DNA from: an uncultured PS1 clade bacterium
GTDB taxonomy: Bacteria > Pseudomonadota > Gammaproteobacteria > PS1 > Pseudothioglobaceae
Reading direction: 5' to 3'
DNA: 20,516 nt
NCBI GenBank assembly: GCA_937950605.1
Contig: CALFDA010000043.1
Span: forward strand, 1 to 20,516
In this document: positions 7,512 to 14,076 of the stretch, one piece after another
How positions within the stretch are numbered: position 1 is the stretch's first letter
Layout of the letters: each line of letters begins with the position of its first letter
Translations under genes and position numbers: made by a program
Notes under the pieces: model-generated
Databases searched by the model: none
What the model was told of the DNA's origin: nothing
Seen by the model: the letters and a program-made list of their open reading frames with translations, nothing else

Positions 7512-7649
7512 TCAATTTGTCGAGTGGCAATGACGAGTTTTAGTTTTGTGGTCATTATGGCAACCTTCAGCATCTGTTTTACCAGGATGAGCTAGGGTTA
7601 TACTTGATACAAATGTGAACAATATTACTACTATCAATGTTTTTTTCAT
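7512..7649 (-). CDS. Tiny secreted His/Cys-rich peptide (45 aa)
   Basis: A 45-codon gene with a very good AGGAG ribosome-binding site 8 nt before its ATG. Residues 1-20 are a textbook Sec signal peptide: MKKT, a hydrophobic core of Leu, Ile, Val and Phe, and a TLA cleavage site. The mature part would be only 25 residues, beginning HPGKTDAEGCH and ending RHCHSTN. It has five His and two Cys. The HxGxTDxxGCH...HCH pattern recalls the small YHYH/Excalibur-like domains found at the ends of secreted bacterial proteins, here standing alone. Metal binding (copper or zinc) or a single disulfide in the periplasm is plausible but inferred. It is flanked by an inverted repeat upstream and a hairpin downstream, so it is probably its own transcription unit. 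The signal peptide, ribosome-binding site and domain-like residue pattern together make it a real gene. Confidence 0.8.
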   Translation of the reverse strand: MKKTLIVVILFTFVSSITLAHPGKTDAEGCHNDHKTKTRHCHSTN

Positions 7650-7706
7650 TTTTATTCTCCTAATAATTTTTTATTTTTAACGCTTGTTAAAAATAGAGTT
7701 AAACAA

Positions 7707-7736
7707 CCTATAACAATTATAAATTGCCGTTATAGG
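7707..7736. promoter_or_regulatory. Inverted repeat upstream of the secreted peptide gene
   Basis: CCTATAAC (7707-7714) and GTTATAGG (7729-7736) are perfect 8-bp arms around a 14-nt AT-rich centre. It lies 58-87 bp upstream of the ATG at 7649. On the minus strand a TATAAT occurs in the centre, so the repeat could be an operator on a -10 region. No regulator can be named. Confidence 0.35.
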
Positions 7737-7933
7737 CTGACCCTCGTCAATTATATACCTATAAACCTGCTGAGTTGCTAAATAGTGGCAAAGCAAACAG
7801 CAAAAAATATTATGGGTTTACGCATAAAAAAAATCACCGCGCTTAATATTGCAATAGCAGGGGGTTTTTGGAGAATTAACTAAACATTTAAAAACAATTT
7901 TAGATAAAAGTTGGGTTCAGGTATTTTTGTATT

Positions 7934-8440
7934 CTAATTTTTAAATTCCACCTTAATTGTTTTTTTCCGAATAACAACTGTTTTTGCCAATTTATCGTGC
8001 CACCCTTGTTTTCTTTTATCAAATGCTACCCAGATAAATACTAAGGACGCTAGTAAAGAAACTGCCAGTGATAAATTGGATGGCCAGATAATACCTATCG
8101 AAAATACTAAGGACGCTAGGATATATGCAAAATACCTCCCCATGATTTGTCCGACGCTTAATTTTCCACCAGTGTCAGCATCAACTATCTTTATGTTTAA
8201 TGCCATTTTTCCAGGGGTAGCGGATTTATATAACCAAAACAACATAATTGCAATAGATGGTAATACGTGATTTATTAGAAAATCAGCAGGACCCAAAATT
8301 ATTGATTCGTTTTTCCACACTAAATCACCATATATCATTATCGTTAATGGCATAGTAATCATGGCAATTAAGAACTTATCAATTAATGACGCAGCAACTC
8401 TTATCCAAAAACCCGCATATTCATACTTTTCGTGATCCAT
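7934..8440 (-). CDS. RDD family membrane protein
   Basis: A 168-residue inner-membrane protein of the RDD family; members have been linked to transport or ion homeostasis, but this one cannot be assigned a substrate. The N-terminal YAGFWIRVAASLIDKFLI carries the Arg and first Asp of the family signature. SATPGKMALNIKIVD sits between the second and third helices, and the C-terminal AFDKRKQGWHDKLAKTVVI is the usual ending. Hydrophobic segments lie near residues 20-38, 58-76, 106-122 and 127-143. I start it at ATG 8440: a GGAGGG ribosome-binding site (plus-strand ccctcc, 8445-8450) lies inside what would be the first codons of the alternative ATG at 8452. An 18-bp sequence is repeated within the last two helices. 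Confidence 0.85.
   Translation of the reverse strand: MDHEKYEYAGFWIRVAASLIDKFLIAMITMPLTIMIYGDLVWKNESIILGPADFLINHVLPSIAIMLFWLYKSATPGKMALNIKIVDADTGGKLSVGQIMGRYFAYILASLVFSIGIIWPSNLSLAVSLLASLVFIWVAFDKRKQGWHDKLAKTVVIRKKTIKVEFKN
8036..8119 (-). repeat. 18-bp direct repeat inside the RDD gene
   Basis: The sequence aaatactaaggacgctag occurs at 8036-8053 and again, identical, at 8102-8119. The copies are 66 bp apart, which is 22 codons, and both encode LASLVF in neighbouring membrane helices. Recombination between them would remove 22 residues without changing the frame. Confidence 0.85.
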
Positions 8441-8530
8441 TTTGCCCTCCATTGTTTTAAAGATTTTAAACGCAATCTAAGTGTATAGAACGCTCCTGAT
8501 TCTTGCTTTGCAAAATTCTATTTTAATAAA

Positions 8531-8596
8531 TTAGATAAATTTTTTATGTGTTTTTGTCCCGTATGTTTTTACTAATTCTATTAAATCTTTATTCAT
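8531..8596 (-). pseudogene. Probable 5' remnant of a restriction endonuclease gene
   Basis: A 21-codon ORF whose ATG (8596) overlaps the last 8 bp of the methyltransferase gene on the same strand, with a GGAG ribosome-binding site 9 nt upstream. It encodes MNKDLIELVKTYGTKTHKKF and one more residue, then stops. This overlapped, well-initiated arrangement is how a cognate restriction gene often follows its methyltransferase, and the peptide looks like the N-terminus of a larger soluble protein. The next 90 bp before the RDD gene show no continuation in any frame that I can see. I infer that the restriction gene was deleted and only its start survives. A genuine short peptide is the alternative. 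Confidence 0.45.
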
Positions 8597-9431
8597 AAAA
8601 TAAATCTCCATTGGTGTGTTTTGGTTTATGTTCACCATTTATTTTTCTTTGTTTAAAAGTTTTATGGACTGTATGTAATTCTTTTTCTTTATTTAGTTTA
8701 GATTGTTCATTTGCCGCATTCGCTATTCTATCTTGGGCGTATTTTATGTAATTCTTGCTCACATCTATACCTATGTAGTTAAAACCTAGTAATTTAGCGG
8801 CAACGCAAGTAGTCCCACTACCTACATAAGGGTCCAATACAACACTAGCAGAATCCTCTTTTAACATAGATAAAATAATTCTTATTGGCAACCATAGGGG
8901 AAATGGTGCTGGATGTGGATTCTTGTTTTCAGGTGGATTCCTCCATATTGATGTCATTTTTGCATCTTTTGATGCTAATTCTTTACCGATTTTATTATTG
9001 TCTATAGGTTTATATAACCAATAAATTCTTTCCTCCACCTGCCAAAATCTCCAACCACGAATGTTGCCCGCTATTGTCCTATCCCAAATAATTTCTTGTC
9101 TTATATGCCACTTCGTGCTTCGCAACCAATCCATGGGATGTAGCATATTTCCTTTTTCCCATCTTAGTTTGTGGTTGTAGAAAAAAGAACCTCCATTTTT
9201 AGTAATTCTGTAAATTTCGTTTAGGACTTTTATTTGATTTTGCTGGTATTTTTTTTCTGGTAGAGTATCTTTAAATTTGTCATAAATTACCTTATCAACC
9301 AACCACCCGTTATTTTTTTCTTTTTTGTTGTATGGCGGTGAAGTAATGCCTAAATCTATGTAATTGCTTGGAATCTTTTTCAAAATTTCTAAAGTATCCC
9401 CTAGATGCAATTTATTTATAAACTTTGGCAT
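8589..9431 (-). CDS. Type II DNA methyltransferase, beta class (TSPPY)
   Basis: A 280-residue S-adenosylmethionine-dependent DNA methyltransferase. The catalytic motif IV is GITSPPYN (residues 28-35), and the SAM-binding motif I comes later as VLDPYVGSGTT (198-208), the order that defines the beta class. The SPPY form occurs mainly in N4-cytosine enzymes but also in some N6-adenine ones, so the modified base is uncertain. Between them lie a conserved GGSFFYNHKLRWE block and IRQEIIWDR...GWRFWQVEERIYWLY, shared by a well-populated group of restriction-modification methyltransferases. The C-terminal 50 residues are basic and probably contact DNA. Its 3' end overlaps the start of a truncated ORF that looks like the remains of its restriction partner, so the enzyme is probably an orphan now. 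The recognition site cannot be read. There is no good ribosome-binding site; a palindrome lies just upstream. Confidence 0.88.
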   Translation of the reverse strand: MPKFINKLHLGDTLEILKKIPSNYIDLGITSPPYNKKEKNNGWLVDKVIYDKFKDTLPEKKYQQNQIKVLNEIYRITKNGGSFFYNHKLRWEKGNMLHPMDWLRSTKWHIRQEIIWDRTIAGNIRGWRFWQVEERIYWLYKPIDNNKIGKELASKDAKMTSIWRNPPENKNPHPAPFPLWLPIRIILSMLKEDSASVVLDPYVGSGTTCVAAKLLGFNYIGIDVSKNYIKYAQDRIANAANEQSKLNKEKELHTVHKTFKQRKINGEHKPKHTNGDLFYE

Positions 9432-9456
9432 TATGCTATTATTTTTTTATGAGTGT

Positions 9457-9470
9457 CTTAACTGGTTAAG
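9457..9470. promoter_or_regulatory. Palindrome upstream of the methyltransferase
   Basis: CTTAACTGGTTAAG has perfect 6-bp arms around TG and lies 26-39 bp upstream of the methyltransferase ATG, where a promoter -35 or an operator would be. Restriction-modification genes are often autoregulated at such sites, but no controller protein is encoded here. Confidence 0.3.
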
Positions 9471-9544
9471 CAAGTTTTCCAAACTCTGCGAGTAAAATAT
9501 TTTTTAAATGTAATTCTTACCAAAAAAACCTACATTACTCATTG

Positions 9545-10744
9545 TTATTGTTTTAGACTTTTCAAGCGCAGTCTAAGCGCATTGAGTTTAATAAAACCTG
9601 TTGCGTCTTTTTGATTATAAGCACCCTCGTCATCTTCAAAAGTGGCAATTTTTTCACTAAATAGCGAATTGTTAGATTGACGACCAACCACTATAACATT
9701 ACCCTTATAAAGCTTTAGGCGTACTACCCCATTAACCACCTGTTGTGTTTGATCAATAGCGGCTTGCAACATTTCACGCTCTGGGGCAAACCAAAATCCG
9801 TTATAAATTAATTTGGCGTATTTTGGCATTAATTCGTCTTTCAAATGCATTGCTTCTCTATCCATAGTTAGGCTTTCCATTGCACGGTGTGCTTTTAACA
9901 TTATAGTTCCCGCTGGCGTTTCATAACAACCACGGGATTTCATGCCAACAAAACGATTTTCTACAATATCATCACGCCCAATACCGTGTGCACCTGCGCG
10001 TTGATTAAGTGTTTCCATCACTTGTGCAGGTGTCATTGCCTTGCCATTGATAGCAATAATATCACCTCTTTTATAAGTGAGTTCTAAGTATTCGGCTTTA
10101 TCGGGTGCATTTTCAGGTGCGGTTGTCCAACGCCACATATCATCTTCTGGCTCAATCCACGGATCTTCCAAAATATCGCCCTCATAAGAAATATGCAATA
10201 AATTTGCATCCATTGAATAAGGGGATTTTTTGCTTTGTTTTTGGTAATCAACCTCAATGCCGTGTTGTTTGGCGTAGTTCATTAAGGATTCACGAGAGGA
10301 TAAATTCCATTCACGCCAAGGCGAGATTACCTTAATATCGGAATCCAGAGCATAAGCATTAAGCTCAAAACGCACTTGGTCATTGCCTTTGCCTGTTGCG
10401 CCATGACTGATGGCGTCCGCACCTACTTCGTTAGCAATTTCTACCAAACGCTTAGCAATAAGCGGGCGGGCAATTGCGGTGCCCAGCAAATATTCGCCCT
10501 CGTAAATAGCATTGGCACGAAACATTGGAAAAACAAAATCTGAGGCGAATTCTTCACGTAAATCCTCAATGTAAATTTCTTTAACTCCAGACGCTTTGGC
10601 TTTGGCGCGTGCAGGCTCTACTTCTTCACCTTGCCCTATATCAGCGGTAAAGGTTACTACCTCGCACTTATAAGTGTCTTGTAGCCATTTAACAATAATG
10701 CTGGTGTCTAATCCGCCCGAATAGGCAAGTACTACTTTATTCAT
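9545..10744 (-). CDS. argG: Argininosuccinate synthase
   Basis: ArgG joins citrulline and aspartate at the cost of ATP to give argininosuccinate, the next-to-last step of arginine synthesis, in the cytosol. The 399-residue length is standard. The N-terminal AYSGGLDTSIIVKWL (residues 7-21) is the PP-loop ATP pyrophosphatase motif. GATGKGNDQVRFE, SPWREW, and KKSPYSMDANLLHISYEG are all family signature blocks, and FVGMKSRGCYETP lies in the C-terminal domain. I start it at ATG 10744 (MNKVVLAYSGG), which has a GGGG element 9 nt upstream; the ATG at 10759 lacks one. It has its own candidate promoter with an overlapping inverted repeat. Neighbouring genes on both sides are defence-related and not functionally connected. 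Confidence 0.97.
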   Translation of the reverse strand: MNKVVLAYSGGLDTSIIVKWLQDTYKCEVVTFTADIGQGEEVEPARAKAKASGVKEIYIEDLREEFASDFVFPMFRANAIYEGEYLLGTAIARPLIAKRLVEIANEVGADAISHGATGKGNDQVRFELNAYALDSDIKVISPWREWNLSSRESLMNYAKQHGIEVDYQKQSKKSPYSMDANLLHISYEGDILEDPWIEPEDDMWRWTTAPENAPDKAEYLELTYKRGDIIAINGKAMTPAQVMETLNQRAGAHGIGRDDIVENRFVGMKSRGCYETPAGTIMLKAHRAMESLTMDREAMHLKDELMPKYAKLIYNGFWFAPEREMLQAAIDQTQQVVNGVVRLKLYKGNVIVVGRQSNNSLFSEKIATFEDDEGAYNQKDATGFIKLNALRLRLKSLKQ

Positions 10745-10815
10745 CTTTTTTGTCCCCATGTTTTTGTTAATAATAATTCTTTTGCTGGTTTAACGCCCTT
10801 GATTTTTTATTGTTT

Positions 10816-10853
10816 TTACGTGTGTTATAAATATTTATTTAACCACGTAACAA
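10816..10853 (-). promoter_or_regulatory. argG: argG promoter with overlapping inverted repeat
   Basis: On the minus strand TTGTTA (plus taacaa, 10848-10853) and TATAAC (plus gttata, 10824-10829) are spaced 18 bp, about 80 bp upstream of the argG ATG. The perfect 7-bp arms TTACGTG (10816-10822) and CACGTAA (10844-10850) bracket the -10 and touch the -35, a layout typical of an operator. It does not match the E. coli ARG box. Confidence 0.45.
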
Positions 10854-11050
10854 TGCTTAGTATTAGAATCAATTTTTGACTTGATTTTATCTTTAATACC
10901 TAAGTTAAAACGGTAACCATTATCCAAAGATTTTAGTGTTATTTGTTGTTTTTAACTATAATAAAATTACTTGAATCTAGTATATGGGGGTAGTTTTTAA
11001 GAATTAAAACCCTCTTTGCGTTAGAGTTATGTTTATAACAATCTTATTAG

Positions 11051-11194
11051 GGCAAATATCACCGATTAAGCCTATTTAAAACAAATGAGGAAAATATTGA
11101 GGAATTTCAACATGTTAAGGCGCATAGGTATAATTACCCGAACTACTTAGAATATGCAATAGTTATACAACATCAAAATAAACGAGATGGCTAA
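11051..11194 (+). pseudogene. ORF fragment overlapping the helicase start, unidentified
   Basis: A frame of 47 codons with no ATG, GTG or TTG start after the previous stop (11048-11050). Its translation looks like genuine protein: KYHRLSLFKTNEENIEEF followed by VKAHRYNYPNYLEYAIVI and QHQNKRDG. It stops at TAA 11192-11194, sharing ATGGCTAA with the helicase start, an 8-bp overlap usual for translationally coupled genes. I infer it is the 3' end of a partner gene whose beginning has been lost or shifted out of frame. Neighbouring frames upstream (10980-11050) do not give a clear continuation. Family not recognised. Confidence 0.35.
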
Positions 11195-13073
11195 GTTTTT
11201 TCCAGAATTTGACAAAATACCAACACTAACACAAAAACCAACAGATGGCGAATTGCACGCTTTGAAAGTGTTAAGCGATTTATCAGATGATTATGAAGTT
11301 TATTTTCAGCCTTTTATTAATGGACATAATCCTGATATTATCGTAATGAGAAAGAATTATGGTGTTTTAATTATTGAAGTTAAAGATTGGAAATTAAATA
11401 ATTATCGAATTGATAAAAATGATAAAAATGATAATTGGATATTACGTAAAGAAAATATCCCAATTAAATCACCAATCGAGCAAGTAAAGTCATACAAAGA
11501 CGATTTGTATGATCTAAGCATTCCTTCCTTGCTTGAATTAAACATAAGAAACAGAGGACATTACGGAATAGTGGGAATTAGTGTTTATTTTCATTACGAA
11601 ACATCTAAATCTATTAAAGATAATGGCGTAAGAACAAATAAACATTGTCCAATTTATGGTAGAAATAATTTCACAGTAAAAAAATTAGAGCAGTACTCCT
11701 TGCGGAAATATACAAATAGGTTATTTACCTATGAAATTTATAAAGAATTTCAAAGATTTTTAAAGCCCTCTTTTCATACTTTAGAGCAGGCTCAACCAGT
11801 TAATTTAAGTCCAAAGCAAAAAGATCTTGCCATAAGTGAAAATAGACAGCAGAAAATTATAGGTGTTGCTGGTTCTGGAAAGACACTTGTTTTGGTACAA
11901 AGAGCAGTAAATTCCCACATTAGACATGGTGAGGAGGTTTTAATTCTTACTTTCAATATTACATTAATAAACTATATCCGTGATAATTTGAATAGATATA
12001 TTCATGACAATTTGAATAGAGTTAGACAAGAATTTGGTTGGAATAATTTTCATATTATTCATTATCATGCCTTTATACAGGCAGAGATTAACAATCATAA
12101 TATATATACTGAAAATACCAATGAAGATGGTGTTAATCAGCATGATGAAAATTTATTTGAAAGAGTTAAAGATAGAATTACTAAATATTCTGCTATTTTT
12201 ATTGATGAAATACAAGACTATAAAGAAGAGTGGGTTAGGATTATAAGAAAATATTTTCTTAAAGATGGTGGTGAATTTGTTGTATTTGGAGATGAAAAAC
12301 AGAATATTTATGACCACCAATTAGATAAAGAGAAAAAACCAAATACTACCATACCTGGCAAATGGAACAAGCTTAACGAATCTTTTAGATTAGGCGATAA
12401 AATACTACAACTTGCAGAAAGGTTTCAAAATGAATTTTTTAAAGAAAAATATGAACTTGATAAGGCTATAGCAAGACAGCAAGAAATGGGTTTTAATGAA
12501 GAAAATATTGAACATTATAAATTTGATGACAATAATAACGATATTGTGATTGATTTAACTAACTTTATTTCTGAAAAACTCAAAGAATATCAAATACAAC
12601 CACAAGATGCTTGCATTCTTGCACATAAAAATGAATTTTTGAGAGAATTAGACTTTCAAATAAAACACATCACAAAACAAAAGACACATACTACACTTGA
12701 AGATAAAGAAATGTATGAGTATTTATTGAGAAAATTAGACTCTAAAATAAGGAGCATTAAAAAACAAAACCTTGGAACTGAAAAAATTAAGCGTTTAATA
12801 TCTAAAGCACGATATGAGTTCAAAATTACAATACGGAAAATTAAGATAAAGAAACGATTTAATTTTTGGATGAACTCTGGTGGCATAAAATTATCTACAG
12901 TGCATAGTTTCAAAGGTTGGGAAATTGATACATTGTTTTTAATTATCGATGGCAGGTCTGATTATGAAACAGTAGAATTAATATATACAGCATTAACCAG
13001 ATGTAGAAATAAACTATTTATAATAAATATTAATGACGATATTTATGATGAATTTTTTAAGAATAACACCTAA
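11187..13073 (+). CDS. NERD-domain nuclease / superfamily 1 helicase
   Basis: A 628-residue soluble protein combining a nuclease-related domain with a UvrD/Rep-type helicase. Residues 15-130 are the NERD domain: NPDIIVMRKNYGVLIIEVKD (48-67) supplies the D50...E64-x-K66 catalytic pattern of the PD-(D/E)XK fold. The helicase part follows: Q-motif LSPKQKDL near 207, Walker A GVAGSGKT (226-233), Walker B IFIDEIQD (337-344), GDEKQNIYD, LNESFRLGD, then STVHSFKGWE (motif V) and YTALTRCRNKL (motif VI). Proteins with this architecture are frequent in defence islands and are thought to act on invading DNA; that role is inferred here. An in-frame near-duplicate of eight residues (YIRDNLNR/YIHDNLNR) lies after motif Ia. 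The gene is more AT-rich than its neighbours and sits alone between argG and a tRNA gene. The ATG overlaps the preceding ORF fragment. Confidence 0.88.
   Translation: MAKFFPEFDKIPTLTQKPTDGELHALKVLSDLSDDYEVYFQPFINGHNPDIIVMRKNYGVLIIEVKDWKLNNYRIDKNDKNDNWILRKENIPIKSPIEQVKSYKDDLYDLSIPSLLELNIRNRGHYGIVGISVYFHYETSKSIKDNGVRTNKHCPIYGRNNFTVKKLEQYSLRKYTNRLFTYEIYKEFQRFLKPSFHTLEQAQPVNLSPKQKDLAISENRQQKIIGVAGSGKTLVLVQRAVNSHIRHGEEVLILTFNITLINYIRDNLNRYIHDNLNRVRQEFGWNNFHIIHYHAFIQAEINNHNIYTENTNEDGVNQHDENLFERVKDRITKYSAIFIDEIQDYKEEWVRIIRKYFLKDGGEFVVFGDEKQNIYDHQLDKEKKPNTTIPGKWNKLNESFRLGDKILQLAERFQNEFFKEKYELDKAIARQQEMGFNEENIEHYKFDDNNNDIVIDLTNFISEKLKEYQIQPQDACILAHKNEFLRELDFQIKHITKQKTHTTLEDKEMYEYLLRKLDSKIRSIKKQNLGTEKIKRLISKARYEFKITIRKIKIKKRFNFWMNSGGIKLSTVHSFKGWEIDTLFLIIDGRSDYETVELIYTALTRCRNKLFIININDDIYDEFFKNNT
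11973..12020 (+). repeat. 24-bp tandem duplication in the helicase gene
   Basis: Units 11973-11996 and 11997-12020 match at 21 of 24 bases and keep the frame, encoding YIRDNLNR then YIHDNLNR. It looks like an older in-frame duplication that has begun to diverge. Confidence 0.8.
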
Positions 13074-13097
13074 CATTTAATATGTCAGGTGTTATTC
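13061..13097. terminator. Strong hairpin between helicase and tRNA-Gln
   Basis: GAATAACACCT (13061-13071) and AGGTGTTATTC (13087-13097) form an 11-bp perfect stem, extended by ACAT/ATGT (13073-13076 and 13082-13085) around a TTAAT loop. It includes the helicase stop codon and separates two convergent transcripts. No T-tract follows on either side, so it may protect the 3' end or act with Rho rather than as a simple intrinsic terminator. Confidence 0.5.
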
Positions 13098-13163
13098 CTA
13101 AAAGTTACTAAACGTAAAAATTCCTAGATGTACAATAATAAATAATTGATATTTAAGAAAAAA

Positions 13164-13238
13164 TGGCTGGGCTGGCAGGATTTGAACCTGCGCATGACGG
13201 GATCAAAACCCGTTGCCTTACCGCTTGGCGACAGCCCA
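13164..13238 (-). tRNA. tRNA-Gln (anticodon TTG)
   Basis: A complete cloverleaf on the minus strand. The acceptor stem TGGGCTG/CAGCCCA is perfect and begins with the U1-A72 pair typical of bacterial tRNA-Gln. The D-arm reads TCGCCAAGCGGTAAGGCA, the anticodon stem-loop ACGGGTTTTGATCCCGT places TTG in the loop, and the T-arm CAGGTTCAAATCCTG is canonical. The discriminator is G and the CCA end is encoded (13164-13166). It begins one base after the ispE stop codon, so it is almost certainly released from the ispE mRNA by RNase P. A run of six T follows the CCA. Confidence 0.97.
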
Positions 13239-13239
13239 A

Positions 13240-14076
13240 TTAGGATATTATTGGCGAGGTATTTATTGCTTGTGCAACAAAACCTGACCATTTGCTTGGT
13301 AGATTGTTGAGGGCTACCAAAGCATCTTTCTCTTTTTCAAATTCTGCAAAAACACAACTTCCTGTTCCTGTCATTCGCGGTTGATACAGGTGGTTTTTGG
13401 CTAATTTTAGTTGTGTTAGTGCTTCTAAAATCTCGCCTTCCAACTGGACAGCAACCTCAAGACAATCGTTGTGTGGATTGATTAATTCTGAGAAAGGGCG
13501 TATTTTCCTTACTATAGGCGTCATTGTCAATGCCTCGTGTGAGAAAATTTTTTTGGTTGAGATGTGTTTGTTGATAGAAACGACTAGAAAATAGTGCCTT
13601 GGTAAGTTTATTGGTGTTAACACTTCTCCCACACCTTCTGCCCAAGCGCTATGTCCAGCGATAAAGATTGGCACATCAGCACCTAATGTTAGAGCGATTT
13701 TTGCGAGTTGTTGTTTTGAATAGTTTGTATTCCACAATATATTAAGCGCTATAAGTGTAGTAGCAGCATTTGAACTACCGCCCCCTAAACCGCCTCCTAC
13801 AGGAATATTTTTTATGATTGATATATCGGCACCTAGTTGCGTGTTCGCTGCTTGTTGTAATGTTTGCGTGGCTTTGATAATTAAATCTTGTTCAATTGGC
13901 ACATCTTCGTTGCCGCTACGCGTTATGATGCCATCTTGTCTGACGGATATTGTTAATTCATCATAATAATCCAATAATTGAAAAATTGTTTGTAGGTTAT
14001 GATAACCATCTTCTCGCTTCGAATTTATATGTAAAAATAGATTGATTTTTGCGGGAGACAGCCAAGTTTTAGACAT
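13240..14076 (-). CDS. ispE: 4-diphosphocytidyl-2-C-methyl-D-erythritol kinase
   Basis: IspE phosphorylates CDP-methylerythritol in the MEP pathway for isoprenoid precursors. The 278-residue protein is a GHMP kinase: PAKINLFLHI at residues 8-17 is the family's substrate-binding start, IPVGGGLGGGSSNAA (91-105) is the ATP loop, and MTGTGSCVF near residue 245 is motif 3. I start it at ATG 14076 (MSKTWLSPAKINLF), which overlaps the end of orn by 8 bp (ATGTCTAA); a TTG start further upstream would add 15 residues already coded by orn in another frame. An AAAGG element lies 11 nt upstream. It is the fourth gene of the pepP-trpD-orn-ispE unit, with tRNA-Gln directly after its stop codon. Confidence 0.96.
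   Translation of the reverse strand: MSKTWLSPAKINLFLHINSKREDGYHNLQTIFQLLDYYDELTISVRQDGIITRSGNEDVPIEQDLIIKATQTLQQAANTQLGADISIIKNIPVGGGLGGGSSNAATTLIALNILWNTNYSKQQLAKIALTLGADVPIFIAGHSAWAEGVGEVLTPINLPRHYFLVVSINKHISTKKIFSHEALTMTPIVRKIRPFSELINPHNDCLEVAVQLEGEILEALTQLKLAKNHLYQPRMTGTGSCVFAEFEKEKDALVALNNLPSKWSGFVAQAINTSPIIS

Larger units (their letters stand above)
7187..7933. other. 747-bp gap between the soxB operon and the RDD gene
   Basis: No gene longer than 50 codons fits here. It contains a Cys-bearing ORF fragment (plus, 7260-7409), a hairpin (7423-7445), a convincing 45-codon secreted peptide gene (minus, 7512-7649) and an inverted repeat upstream of that gene (7707-7736). From 7740 to 7933 I see no gene; a T-run on the minus strand near 7826-7834 could belong to the end of the RDD transcript. 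The composition is irregular and suggests remnants of deleted genes. Confidence 0.6.

Noticed and set aside
7812..7883. 23-codon ORF (MGLRIKKITALNIAIAGGFW...)
   Set aside because: No ribosome-binding site, no homology that I recognise and irregular surrounding sequence.
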